From Wurfbainia villosa (taxonomy: Eukaryota; Streptophyta; Magnoliopsida; Zingiberales; Zingiberaceae), in the NCBI GenBank assembly GCA_025175895.1, contig CM046005.1, forward strand, positions 62,148,325 to 62,212,324: a stretch of 64,000 nucleotides of DNA, given 5' to 3'. Both the position numbers and the translations under genes were made by a program. Below the pieces are notes generated by a model that was given only the letters and a program-made list of their open reading frames with translations, searched no databases and had not been told where the DNA came from. This document shows, one piece after another, positions 21,385-32,529 of the stretch (positions within the stretch are counted from its first letter, which is position 1; every line of letters starts with the position of its first letter).

Positions 21385-23152
21385 CTTCACTTCAATGTGC
21401 TTAGTCCTAGAGTGATGTATCAGATTTTTGGTCAAGTTTATGATACTCACATTATCACAATAGACTTTGACATTGGAGTAGTGTAGCTCATAATCTTCTA
21501 ATGTGTGTCCCATCCAAAGTAATTGAGCCACACAACCACCCATAGCTACATATTCGGCCTCGGTGGTTGACAAAGCAATACAAGGTTGCTTTTTACTACT
21601 CCAACTCACTAGGGAGGATCCAAGAAATTGACATCCACCGCTAGTACTCTTCCGATCCAACTTGCAACCCGCATAGTCGGAGTTAGTGTACCCAACCAAA
21701 TCAAAAGACTTAGTCCTAGGGTACCAAAGTTCTACATTTAGTGTGCCTTTGATATATCTTAGAATTCTCTTAAAGGCCACTAAATGGGACTCTTTGGCAC
21801 AAGATTTGTATCTTGCACACATACCTACCGCAAATAAAATGTCTGGTCTACTAGCGGTTAAGTATAAAAGACTACCAATCAAGCTCCTATAAAGCTTAAG
21901 GACAATTGATTTTACTTCATGATCATTATCTATTTTTGTATTGGTTGTCATAGGGGTTGAAACTACCTTAGCATTTTCCAAACCAAATTTCTTGATAATT
22001 TCTTTGGCATATTTGGTTTGGTATACATAGTTTCCTTCATTTGCTTGTTTGACTTGTAATCCTAAGAAGAATTTTAATTCTCCAACTAGACTCATTTCAA
22101 ATTCATTTTTCATATTTTTTATGAAATCTTGAAGGAGTTCATCATTGGTTGACCCAAAAATTATGTCATCTACATATACTTGGGCTACAAATATATCCTT
22201 TGATTTTGATTTAATAAAGAGAGTTGGATCTATTTTACCCCTTCTAAATCCTTTAGACACTAAGAAAGATGACAATCTTTCATACCAAGCCCGGGGAGCT
22301 TATTTTAACCCGTATAAGGCTTTTCTAAGCTTGTATACATGGTTAGGGTAATCTATATGTTCAAACCTGGGAGGTTGTTCTACATATACCTCTTCTTTAA
22401 TGAACCCATTTAGGAAAGCCGATTTTACATCCATTTGATGGAGTTTAAAACCCATGTAGGAGGCATATCCTAATAGGATTCTAATGGATTCTAACCTAGC
22501 AACCGGAGCATATGTTTCATCATAATCAAGTCCTTCAACTTGATTGAAGCCCCTTGCAACTAACCTTGTCTTATTCCTAGTTATATTGCCTTGATCATCT
22601 AGTTTGTTCCTAAAAACCCATCTTGTAGTAATGATAGTACTATCATTAGGTTTAGGAACTAATTCCCATACTTGACTCCTTTCAAATTGAGCCAATTCAT
22701 TTTGCATTGCTAAGAAGCAATCCGGATCAAGTAATGCATCATTGATTTTTTTGGGCTCAATTTGGGAGATGAGGGCTATATGACTAGAGGAAGCTCTATG
22801 GAATGATCTAGTTCTAACACCTTGAGATAATTCCCCTACAACTTGATCTAGAGGGTGATTTTGATGAATTCTTATTGTTCTAGGAGGTGTATTAAAATGA
22901 TTTTGATCATGATTATCCTCAATCCTCCTTTCATCATCTGAATCTCCTCTTGCTCCCCTTTGATTATTACTCTCTAATTCTCCCCCTTGATTATTACCCC
23001 CCAATGTCATATTTTGAAATTTTTGGGTAATTTCTTGATTTTTGTCATTGATATCATCATCAATGGGGGATTTCCTAGGGTAAGTAGTAGAGGTTTCATC
23101 AAATTGAACATTTGAAGACTCCTCAACTATTTGAGTCCTTTTGTTATATACT
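21385..23152 (-). pseudogene. pol: B pol: reverse transcriptase-RNase H, split by C and D
   Basis: Copia RT (RVT_2 type) and RNase H in one frame from the D junction (23147) to the C junction (21390). Seen: TTRWVFRNKLDDQGN, LHQMDVKSAFLNGF, the active-site box YVDDIIF, then DYAGCKLDRKSTSGG, ALSTTEAEYVA and CDNVS of RNase H. One in-frame TAA at 22300-22302 interrupts it just after ALYGLK. The frame is otherwise open, and it lines up with the integrase frame beyond D once D and one TSD copy are discounted. The C-terminal codons are at 15422-15570. Confidence 0.9.
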
Positions 23153-23324
23153 TGTAACGCCCGCCCTTATCTGCTCTCAGGGCGGCGCTACTTTTTTTTT
23201 ATTTTTTTATAACATAACATATATGGATCATTTCACAATCTACCTAATCAAGCATGTTAACATGACATAATCCTCCTTTATAACATGCATCACATATCAT
23301 AGACCTAATTAGCATGTTAACATG

Positions 23325-24146
23325 TAGAGCTGTCAAATGGGCCGACCCATTGTGGGGCGGGCCAACCCGTCGTAAACTCAATATTTAGCGGAGAGGGGCG
23401 GGCCGACCCGCCATCTCGGCGGGTTGAGAAATTTCCAACCCAACCCAACCCAAGGCGGGTTGCGGGTTAGGCGGGCCAACCCGCGGGCCACACAAATTTA
23501 AAAAATATATTTAAAATTACTAAGGTGTTGAGGGCTTGAGGTAATGATTTGTAAGCCAAATAGAGTATCATGATTAAAAAAATAAATATTTGAAGTAACT
23601 AAAATCTTATAATTGAGATTCAATTATCGACTTACAAAATTGAGTACCGATGTTTTTGATTCCTTTTCAATGTTCTAAAATATTTAAATCTTGATAATAT
23701 GTAAATGTAAATTTTTGCTCTTTCAAATAGAGATTCAATTGAGATTTTTTAGCTTGGGTAATTATTTGATTTAGCTTGGGTAATTATTTGATTTTGATAT
23801 GTTATTATTTCCTATATTGATTAGAATAGTAGTGACAAGATAATAAAAAACAATTAGAGTATAAAAAATATTCTTTTGTTCTTTACTCTTAACTTCTTTT
23901 ATACTTTGTTGAGGTATATGTGTGATAGAAGAAGATTGTAATGGTAAAAAACTTGTCTTTTGATATTTCTCAACCCGCGGGCCAACCCGTCCCACGGCGG
24001 GCCAACCCGTCTAGACCCGCAACCCGCGCGGGTCGCTCCATTTAGGCCCGCCAAAATGGCGGGTTGATAAAAGTTCAACCCAACCCGCTTAAATTGTTTG
24101 GCGGGGCGGGCCAACCCGGCGGGCCTAACCCAACTTGACAGCTCTA
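23325..24146. mobile_element. hAT-type MITE nested in D
   Basis: 822 bp with 12-bp terminal inverted repeats TAGAGCTGTCAA/TTGACAGCTCTA and a perfect 8-bp TSD TTAACATG (23317-23324, 24147-24154), the hAT signature. GC-rich subterminal regions (GGCGGGCCAACCCG-type) flank an AT-rich core. No transposase, so non-autonomous. Confidence 0.9.
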
Positions 24147-24717
24147 TTAACATGTCATATCTTCTTTATAACGTGCATCACATATCATAATCATAATTAG
24201 CACGTTAACATATCATAACTTCTTTTATAACATGCATAACATAAAGATCCATTCACGAGTCCTATCATATCAAACTTTCATAAGTAATTGAACAGTAACA
24301 TAACTAAGTAACATCCAACATGGTACTAATAAATCACAATTCATAAAAGCGGAAGAAAATATCTTAAGTTGTTCATAGAGCATATAAATAAAAGCAGAGA
24401 GTCATAGGGTCTTTTTCCACCATGCCACTATCACACACACTCAGCCCCTCCTGCTACTTCCTCTAGTTCATGTTTCCTTTATCTGCAGTATATGGACAAC
24501 ATAAACTATAAGCATATAGCTTAGTAAGATTCTTGCCTACTCACAAAAGCCACAAACTTCATCAAACAATTAGAAATCATGAGCATACTAGCATAAATAG
24601 CATAAGTATTTCATAACCACACTAATCATCAACATACCTACGTAATGAAACATAAGCATGGCATAAAATTTACATAAGCATGCTAAACATAATTAAATCT
24701 AAGCATGACATAAATTA

Positions 24718-25045
24718 AACATAAGCATTCATGACATCATCAATCCTAAACATGCATAAAGGACATAATCATAAGCATTCCTAAACTTGAACATAAGCAT
24801 TCATAATTTCATAAAATCCTAAACATGCATAAAGGACATAATCATAAGCATTCTTAAACTTGAACATAAGCATTCATAATATCATAAAATCCTAAACATG
24901 CATAAAAGACATAATCATAAGCATTCTTAAACTTGAACATAAGCATTCATAATTTCATAAATCCTAAACATGCATAAAGGACATAATCATAAGCACTCTT
25001 AAACTTGAACATAAGCATGCATAATTTCATACAAGTCCTTTCTTT
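24718..25045. repeat. About 73-bp tandem repeat in D, four copies
   Basis: Units start AACATAAGCATTCATAA and contain CCTAAACATGCATAAAGGAC; four near-complete copies and a partial one. Confidence 0.75.
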
Positions 25046-25290
25046 TCAAAACATATACATATAGATACTTCAACATAATCATAACATGAAGGCTAAGTAC
25101 CACATAAAGCGCATTCCCTAATAGGCTGGGGTAGCTAGCCACCAGACCTACTAGAGCAAGACCTCTTACGTCTTACCAGGGCAAGACCTCTTACGTCTTC
25201 TTATGTCCCTTGGATTTGATTAACGACCACCTAACGGGTCGGGTACTTAACCTCTTACAAAGTAAAATACTTAATTTTCATTCTTTTCTT

Positions 25291-25462
25291 TCTTATCATA
25301 TCATAAAGAATGCTCTTAATCCCCAACATAAAAAGGGAAGCATCTCCGTCTTATCTTATCATAAGGAGAGCTCTTAATCCCTACTTGAAAAGGGAAGCAT
25401 CTCCATCTTATCTTATCATAAGGAGAGCTCTTAATCCCAACATAAAAAGGGGAAGCATCTTC
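25291..25462. repeat. About 58-bp tandem repeat in D, three copies
   Basis: Units carry CTTATCATAAGGAGAGCTC, then AAAAGGGAAGCATCT. Confidence 0.65.
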
Positions 25463-25530
25463 TTAGACATATCATAGCATATATGCATTCATAACTTAAG
25501 AATACCCTAAAGGGGTCTTAAAGCATAATC

Positions 25531-26062
25531 ATGTTCATCACATAAGCATATTTCATGGCATATTAAAAAAAACCATCAACTTGTTCATCACATAGGCATA
25601 TTTCATGGCATATTAAATCATAAACATATTCATCACATAGGCATATTTCATGGCATATTAAAATCATAAACATGTTCATCACATAGGAATATTTCGTGGC
25701 ATATTAAAATCATAAACATGTTCCTCACATAGGCATATTTCATGGCATATTAAAATCATAAACATGTTCATCACATAGGCATATTTCGTGGCATATTAAA
25801 ATCATAAACATGTTCCTCACATAGACATATTTCATGGCATATTAAAATCATAAACATGTTCATCACATAGGCATAATTCATGACATATTAAAATCATAAA
25901 CATGTTCATCACATAGGCATATTTCATGGCATATTAAAATCATAAACATGTTCATCACAAAGACATAATTCATGACATATTAAAATCATAAACATGTTCA
26001 TCACATAGGCATATTAAAATCATAAACATGTTCATCACATAGGCATAATTCATATCATAATT
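25531..26062. repeat. 46-bp tandem repeat in D, about 12 copies
   Basis: Unit starts ATGTTCATCACATAGGCATA and ends AAATCATAAAC. Nine or so full-length units, others shortened by internal deletion. Variants (CATGG/CGTGG, TTCATC/TTCCTC) alternate, suggesting higher-order duplication. Confidence 0.82.
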
Positions 26063-26660
26063 TCCTAAGGAGTGTTTTCATGCAAACCCTAGCCCTAAAA
26101 CCATTGTTGGCCGAAACATTAGGGGCACAAAAAGTTCATTTTTGTCACATAGAATTTATACATGAAGGCATACAACATATCATAATTTCCTAAGGGGTGT
26201 TTTCATGCAACCCTAGCCCTAAAACCATTGTTGGCCGAAACTTGTAGGGGCACAAAAGTTCATTTTTGTCACATAGAATTTATACATGAAGGCATACAAC
26301 ATATCATAATTTCCTAAGGGTGTTTTCATGCAACCCTAGCCCTAAAACCCTAGTTGGCCGAAACTTGTAGGGCACCAAAATTTTATTCTTGTCACATAAG
26401 GTTCATACATGAAGGCATACAATATAATATAACTTCATAAGGGGTGTTTTCATGAAACCCTAGCCCTAAAACCCTAGTTGGCCGAAACATGTAGGGGCAC
26501 AAAGCTTGGATTTTTGTCACCTAAAATTCCTACATGAAGCATACAACATATCATAATTTCCTTAGAAGCATTTTCATGCCACCCTAGCCCAACAACCTTG
26601 GTTGGCCGAAACTTGTAAGGTATCAAGCATCATATTTCTTTCATGTATCATGTCCTACAA
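26052..26660. repeat. About 124-bp tandem repeat in D, five copies
   Basis: Landmarks CCCTAGCCCTAAAACC and TTGGCCGAAAC recur at about 124-bp steps near 26085, 26210, 26333, 26457 and 26582. Confidence 0.75.
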
Positions 26661-27151
26661 GAACAAATATACTGCAGGTGAGGGAATCTTACATCCTTCG
26701 CTTTGCTTTTAGTTGGAAGATGACCTAATGGAAGCCAAACCTAGCCTTCTTCTTGCTTGGATGAATTTCGGAAAATGGAAAGGGAGAAGGTAGGTTTCGG
26801 TGAGGAAGAAGAAGAGAAGAGGGAAGAAGAAGTGACCAAATCGAACTTTCACTCCTATTTATAAAGGGAGGAAGAGAAGTGCCTCTTCTCTTTTCATGCC
26901 TCTTCATTCACCCTCCTCACACTCATCTACAATTTCTCCTCTTTCTCCAACAGTAAGCTACTGCTGAGCACTTGGTCATCACATGCATGGTAAGAGTTAA
27001 CTCTCACCAAGAGGTTTAAGGTTCAAACCTCACCTCTCCACCTTTTTTTATTCTTTTATCATCATTTTCCAGGATCCCATATATAATCTACTAGACATAA
27101 AAAATTAAATTCTATACCAAAAATTTTGGAGAAAAATTTTGGGGTGTTACA
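26661..27151 (-). other. D outer end, non-coding
   Basis: Unique part of the LTR up to its 5' terminus on the minus strand. Holds TATTTATAAAGGGAGG near 26858 (a possible TATA on the plus strand only) and GGTTCAAACC near 27012. Short ORFs here are not credible. Confidence 0.45.
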
Positions 27152-28358
27152 ATACTCTATAGCCCCTACTAGTGGATGAATATCCAAATAGGATTCCCTC
27201 ATCCGCTTTGGACTCAAATTTCCCCAAATTATCTTTGGTGTTTAAGATATAAGTTTTACATCCAAAGACCCTAAAGTAGTGAATTGTTGGAATTGAACCA
27301 TTCCATAACTCAAATGGAGTTTTTCCTAAAAACCTATGGATTTGGACTCTATTTTGGATATAGCAAGCGGTATTAACCGCTTGAGCCCATAAGTAGCTAG
27401 GTAAAGAGTATGCATTAAGCATAGTCCTAGCGGCTTCTTGTAGGGAACAATTTTTTCGTTCCACTACCCCATTTTGTTGAGGTGTTCTAGGACAAGAAAA
27501 TTCATGCTTATACCCTTGTTCTAAATAAAATTTGGAGAAGTTAGAATTCTCAAATTCTCCTCCGTGATCACTATGGATCATATTGATTTTGAGACTTCTC
27601 TCATTCTCTACTCTTTTGCTAAATCCTATGATTGTTTCTAGGGTATTGTCCTTATGTTTCATGAAATACACCCAAGTATATCTAGAAAAGTCATCTACTA
27701 TAACTAAGCAATATTTGCTACCATTTAATGAAGGAGTACTATGACAATCAAATAAATCTAAATGAATAAGCTCTAAAGGCAATGAAGTACTAATCAAATT
27801 TTTACCCTTGTGTGATGACCTTGATTGTTTTCCTTCTTGGCATGCATCACACATCTTATCCTTCATGTACTTCATTTTTGGCACTAGCTTCAATTTGGAT
27901 ACTTTGGCTATGTTCTTCATATTGGTATGCCCTAATCTCCTATACCATAACGAACTCTCTTCTTCTTTTGCCATGAGACACTTAGGGGAAATGTTAGTGG
28001 CATATGATAAATCAACATAATATATATTTGATTTCCTATATCTAACTAACATGCAATCATTTAATTTCTTATGTCTTATAAGGCATTTAGAAGAGTCAAA
28101 TTGAACATCAAAATTTGCATCATATAATTGACTTACACTAAGTAAGTTAAACTTTATGTTTTCAACTAATAGTTCTTTATGAATGACAAGATTTGGGGAT
28201 ACCTCAATTGTGCATTTTCCTAGAATTTTAAGTTTTCCACAATTTCCAAAAGATACTTTCCCCTTGCTAATGTGATTGATTGTTGAGAATTTGCTCTCAT
28301 CACCGGTCATGTGTTTTGAGTAACCACTATCAACAATCCACAAGCTTGGTCTTCCTAC
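27152..28358 (-). pseudogene. pol: B pol: protease-integrase, cut by D
   Basis: Starts directly after the UAG at 28359-28361. The protease active site reads LWIVDSGYSKHMTGDE; the usual Cys after Asp-Ser-Gly is Tyr. Integrase follows: the zinc-binding part has WYRRLGHTN (first His replaced by Tyr) and CDACQEGK. The DDE core is seen as HLDLFDCH, HSDHGGEFE and QQNGVVERKN. It ends in GYSSTSRGYRV where D is inserted. The frame is open from the UAG to D, so damage here is limited to substitutions plus the insertion. Confidence 0.9.
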
Positions 28359-28361
28359 CTA
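28359..28361 (-). promoter_or_regulatory. In-frame UAG between B gag and pol
   Basis: Minus-strand TAG in the context GCT GTA TAG GTA GGA, in frame with gag before and protease after. The same codon in the same context is present in A (59037-59039). Candidate programmed readthrough site; shared ancestry of a dead codon is the alternative. Confidence 0.5.
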
Positions 28362-29984
28362 TACAGCATGAAAAATACAAGTCTTAGGCACCCAAATCTT
28401 AGGACCGGTAGCATTAACTATATAGCTCTTAGGAACCCATGCCTTTCTAACCTTGCTTCTAATGGTTGATTTTCTACTAACAAGGGATGTAAAGGCTACT
28501 TCCTTCTCCTTAGGACTATATCCTATTCCGACCTTGTTTTAAATAACCCTTTGATCCTTAATTATCATATCTAGGTATTTAGAGTCATTTGTAAATTTTT
28601 CTAAGCATGCTCTTAGTTTACCTATTTCTTTTCTTAGTTCATCATTTTCATCTCTAAGCGAACATGCATCATCACAAGAAGTTTCTACATTCTTAATTTT
28701 CCTAATCTCTACTTTCAAATCCTTAATCCTAGATTTTGATTTATTTAGTGCATTTTGAAGACATGCAATGGTTTCATAAAGTAAGTCTATACTAGGGGAG
28801 TCTTTTACCTCATCGTCACTAGAGGACGATTCATCACTTGAGGAGGATGATGATGACTCGCTTGAGCTTCCAGCTTCATCCTCCATGGCCATGAGTGCAA
28901 AATTGCGGGTGGCATGGCAAAGCTCTTCCTTATCCGATGAGCCTTCTAGGCTTTGTGTATCCCATGTTTGTGCCACCATGACCTCCTCCTTCTTCTTCTC
29001 CTTCTTTTCCTTCTTCTTCTTTTCCTTCTCCTCCTTCTTCTTTAGGTCCGGGCAATTTAGCTTGATGTGCCCTTTCTTGTTGCAACCATAACAAGTTACA
29101 TTAGGTATAGAAATTGAACTAGTTGAGGTTTTACCTTTGGAGGATTGAAACATCCTCCTCACATCCTTCTTGGTGAGTTTTCTTGACCTCCTACCAAACT
29201 TCTTTACATAGTGAGCTACATCACTAGCCGATATCTCTTCATCACTACTTGAAGATTCTTCCTCCGATTCGGATGATGAGGAAGCTTCCTTCTTTTCCTT
29301 TTTCTTCTTTTCTTTCTTACCTACAACAAAAGCTATACCCTTCTCTTTTGAAGAAGTGTTAGCTTGCTCATGCAATTCGAATTCACAAAAAAGTTCATCT
29401 AATTTAACTAATGAAAGATCCCTATACGCCTTATAAGAATCTACCATTGATGCCCATAATGTTGTTCTAGGGAAAGATTGAAGAATATACCTCACAAGGT
29501 CTCGATTTTCGACCTTTTCACCTATCACATGTAGTCCATTGACTACCTCCTTGAAGCGACTATGCATTTGGCTCACGGTCTCATTGGTCTTCATGGTGAA
29601 GCTTTGGAGTTGGCCTATCAAGAGATCTCTCTTGGCTCTTCTTGTTTCCTTTGATCCCTCGTTGAGCTCAATTAGCTTCTCCCAAAGCTCCTTTGCCGAT
29701 TTGAAAGACCCCACTTTGCTTAGTTGCTCTTCAGACAACCCACATTGAAGTGTGGTTGTTGCTTTGGCGTTAGCTTGAGCCTTCTTGGCTATGTCCCTCA
29801 TCCAATCCTTAGTTGGTATAGGCACTCCGTGTTCATCGACCGACTTCTCGAATCCATCTACGACACTAAACCAATCGTCAATATTGTTCATAAGGTAGTA
29901 TTCTATCCTACCTTTCCAATATCCGAAGTCGTTGCCGTCAAAGAATGGAGGCCTCACCATGCTATACCCCTCTTGAAATACCAT
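28362..29984 (-). pseudogene. gag: B gag
   Basis: 541 codons from ATG at 29984 to the UAG. Residues 11-30 read RPPFFDGNDFGYWKGRIEYY, the conserved start of copia gag, and the UBN2-type domain continues to about residue 215. Then come a Lys/Ser/Glu-rich linker, a CCHC knuckle at 298-311 (CYGCNKKGHIKLNC), an acidic Ser run, and a coiled coil near the C-terminus (LRDENDELRKEIGKLRACLE). One premature stop, TAA at 28539-28541 after residue 481 (A has Tyr there). The segment beyond it keeps the gag tail with two WVPK blocks. Gag coats and packages the RNA. Confidence 0.9.
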
Positions 29985-30023
29985 TGTGCTCTGGTTGATG
30001 GTTAGATCTTCCGACGTGATTCA

Positions 30024-30036
30024 GACTCTGATACCA
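30024..30036 (-). promoter_or_regulatory. B primer-binding site, initiator tRNA-Met
   Basis: Minus TGGTATCAGAGTC, two bases inside the 5' LTR. Confidence 0.88.
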
Positions 30037-30038
30037 CT

Positions 30039-31246
30039 TGTTGGGGATCCTTGGAAGGCTAGAGGGGGGTGAATAGCCTCTTTTCCTTTCTACAAGCAAA
30101 GTTAGCTGAAGCAAAGCAAATACTAATCAAAATTAAGAGACTACAAACACAATCGCTAACAAAAGAGTTTACGTGATTCAGAGATTAAGCTCCTACTCCA
30201 CGACGATCCTTAAGGTGGATCAATCCAAAGAATCTCCACTAAGAAAGCTTTCTTTACAACACTCTCCTCTTCTTTACAATGGATGAAGATGAAGATTGGA
30301 GAAGAGGAGGATTAAAACACTTAGAAAGCTTAGAAAGTCATGGGGAGCTTGAGAGTAAGGTTAGAAGATAAGCACTAGCCTCTTCAAGCACCCCATGCTC
30401 TCTTTTTATAGAGAGAGGGGTATTTTTTCCATTGAGCCTCGATCAATCGACTATCGTTGCAGTCAACGACTTCTGGCAAGGTGAATCCGTGTGGATTCGC
30501 AGTCGCCATTTCCAACGACAGGCTGATCAATCGACTGATCACTTCATCAGTCGACTGATGAAGCGATCAGTCGAGTGATCCCCACGAGGAGTCGAGTCCA
30601 ACTCCATTCTATGCCCGATGCCAACTTGATCGATCATTGCCTAAGGTGGCGATCGGTGATGGCGTCATCGATTATTTGCCAACCCTCGCGGTCGGTGGTA
30701 ACCACCGAACAGCCATCTTTTGTTGAGTGGTGATCGGTCGGTGAGACATGTCTCGGTCGTGATACTTCATCATACTTGAAATTAACTCCCTAGACCTAGA
30801 CTCAACCTTCTAGCTCTTCCTTTAGCCTTGCGCCTCCAAGATCCCTCTGAGTCTGCGACTTCTTCATCCTCGCGCTAGCTTCCAAGAGCTTCCCTCGGTT
30901 TCGTCATGTCTTCAGTTTCTCTTTTGCCAAAGTACCGTTGGACTTTACATTGCCAAGACTACATGCTTGGGCTTACGCTGCCAAAACATGCCTTTGGACT
31001 TCCTTTGCCAAGGTCCGCTTGGACTTTACGCCGCCAAGACTACATGCTTGGACTTACGCTGCCAAGACTTTTTCTTGGACTTCTCTTGCCAAGATTACAC
31101 TTGGACTTCTCTTTTACCAAGTCTTCATACTTGGATTTTCCTGTTACTTAAATATGTTCACAATTAGATCACATATATTGCCTAACTATAGATGATTATC
31201 CAAACATCAAAACATATAAATGCTTGGGGGCATTATTGCACCAGCA
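30039..31246 (-). repeat. B 5' LTR (1208 bp)
   Basis: TGTTGGGGAT at 30039 to CACCAGCA at 31246 (terminal ACA mutated to GCA). Has a G-rich U5 end (TAGAGGGGGGTGAATAG), a TATA (minus TATAAAAAG near 30403-30411), CAGTCGACTG-type motifs (about 30480-30600) and a CCAAG/CTTGG array (30935-31140). Confidence 0.87.
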
Positions 31247-31251
31247 AACTT

Positions 31252-32094
31252 GGCCAAATGGCTAAGTGTTGGATGGGTGTTTCTCGATATCAGTCAACTT
31301 CCATGATATGACAGTCGATTGCTCCAAGTCGACTGAAGACTCGAATGGTGTTCGAATCTGGTTTCTGGTTGAACAGTCGACTGCCAAGGGATGACAGTCG
31401 ATTGTCGAAACCATCAGTCGATTGCTGATGGCAGCAGTCGACTGGTCACGAGGGTTTTGGGCACAGAACGTTGGAGAGTTGACTGCTTGCTTCGGGCACT
31501 CGACTGTTAGCTCCATCAATCGACTGATGGGAAGATCAATCGACTGATGTGGGAGCCATTGGTTGGAATCCAATGTGGAAGAAGTCGTTGTGAGGAAACA
31601 ACTACAACCACAGTCGATTGATGGCTCGATCAGTCGACTGCTAGCAACCCAACGGGAAGAATGACCTCTTCCCTATAAGAAGAGGCCTTGGGTCATCTTG
31701 GGGGGTAAATGCTTCTACTCTAAACATCTCCCAAGTGCCCAACATGAATTTCCTCCTCTTCCTTGAGTTTATTTCAATCATATTGTAAGAGGAGTGATTT
31801 CTTATAAGAAAGGTTACCTTCACCTAGCTTGGTGTAAAGGAGAGACTAGTGGATTTGAAGTGAGTGATTCGCCATACGAATCGGGTCGTGGATTAGCGAT
31901 AAGGCCGTGAACCACGTTACATAATTGTGTTAGCGATTGCTCTTCTTTTTACTTCTGGTATTTAGCTTAATCTTTTATTAGCATTTGTTTTCCGCTATGC
32001 TAACGAGTTTGTAGACGAGCAAACAACGAACGATCTCCACCGTACACGCGAAAGGATATTCACCCCTCTCTAGCCAGCCACCGATCCTCTAACA
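31252..32094 (+). repeat. E 3' LTR, right piece
   Basis: Continues E's LTR after B and its TSD copy (31247-31251 AACTT). Carries a CAGTCGACTG-type array (31306-31642), a TATA-like CCTATAAGAAG near 31670 and a U5 end with CACCCCTCTCTAGCC. Ends CTCTAACA, the inverted partner of the TGTTAG start. Confidence 0.83.
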
Positions 32095-32529
32095 TTGTCG
32101 AGCTAGGACTTGGGGACCGACGTGAAGAGCTCGACTCTGCAGATTATGCATGTGCCCAACCTTGTTTACGAGGTCAGAGTTGTTCCTCTGACTCACCCAA
32201 GGTCACTACTTTTAGCACTAGAGATGGTCGCGGAGGAGGCAGTTCAGTTGACTCAGTCACCTTTGCTACAGGGGCATCCTTAGGCATAGCAGAGAGAGGC
32301 ACAAGACACACCTGAGACTACTTCATATGCTTGTTGCAGGAAGCCCTCAATATAACTTTAGCTACAAAAAAAGGAAAATTTTTATGGCATACTCGAGTTC
32401 ACATTTTCATAAAAAATTAATACTAGTTTTCCTTACCTAAAGAATCATGGAGCTCGATTTCTATTGGACTCGGTTAGTGGAGTAGGCCTTCCTCATGTAA
32501 TAAGTTGATGTCATAATGGAGGTCAACTA
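32095..32529. other. Orphan sequence between E and H
   Basis: About 435 bp with no match to the other elements here. One plus frame from 32097 stays open for about 70 codons (ELGLGDRREELDSADYA...) to a TGA near 32310. Another frame is open for some 55 codons over the same stretch, so neither is convincing. The last five bases AACTA (32525-32529) are H's TSD. Continues at 39333. Confidence 0.4.

Larger units (their letters stand above)
23153..27151 (-). mobile_element. D: probable solo LTR of a gypsy element (about 4.0 kb)
   Basis: Perfect TSD ATACT (23148-23152 and 27152-27156) in B's pol. Ends are TGTAACGCCC at 23153 and GGGGTGTTACA at 27151, that is TGTAAC...GTTACA. The TGTAACACCCC start on the minus strand is typical of Del/Tekay-type gypsy LTRs, which are also kilobases long. 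There is no internal gag, pol, primer site or second LTR, so a solo LTR is the simplest reading. A non-autonomous element with undetected internal parts is the alternative. Without the MITE and its TSD it is about 3.17 kb. Packed with tandem repeats. Confidence 0.7.
14218..31246 (-). mobile_element. B: autonomous Ty1/copia (SIRE-like) copy with nested C and D
   Basis: Minus-strand element with perfect TSD AACTT (14213-14217 and 31247-31251). In element order: 5' LTR (31246-30039), primer site, gag, UAG, protease-integrase, [D inserted], reverse transcriptase-RNase H, [C inserted], last pol codons, 3' UTR and a truncated 3' LTR. Removing C, D and their TSD copies leaves about 7.2 kb, shorter than A (8.16 kb) because the U3 part of the 3' LTR and part of the 3' UTR are missing. 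The long gag with zinc knuckle plus coiled coil suggests the SIRE/Maximus lineage; I hold that loosely. Confidence 0.9.
11411..32094 (+). mobile_element. E: gag-only LTR retrotransposon, 3' part, split by B
   Basis: Plus-strand element. It comprises gag (start lost left of F's insertion), a 3' UTR, a polypurine tract and a 3' LTR in two pieces (13804-14217 and 31252-32094) around element B. No pol lies between gag and LTR, so it is non-autonomous. The right flank after the LTR is TTGTC (32095-32099), the expected TSD copy; the left copy is outside the window. E belongs to a gag family distinct from F/H/N (one zinc knuckle, not two) but uses the same type of polypurine tract and LTR ends. Confidence 0.82.

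Noticed and set aside
25531..26062. CRISPR-like array (46-bp repeats)
   Set aside because: Units are contiguous without unique spacers, and the context is a plant LTR; ordinary tandem repeat.
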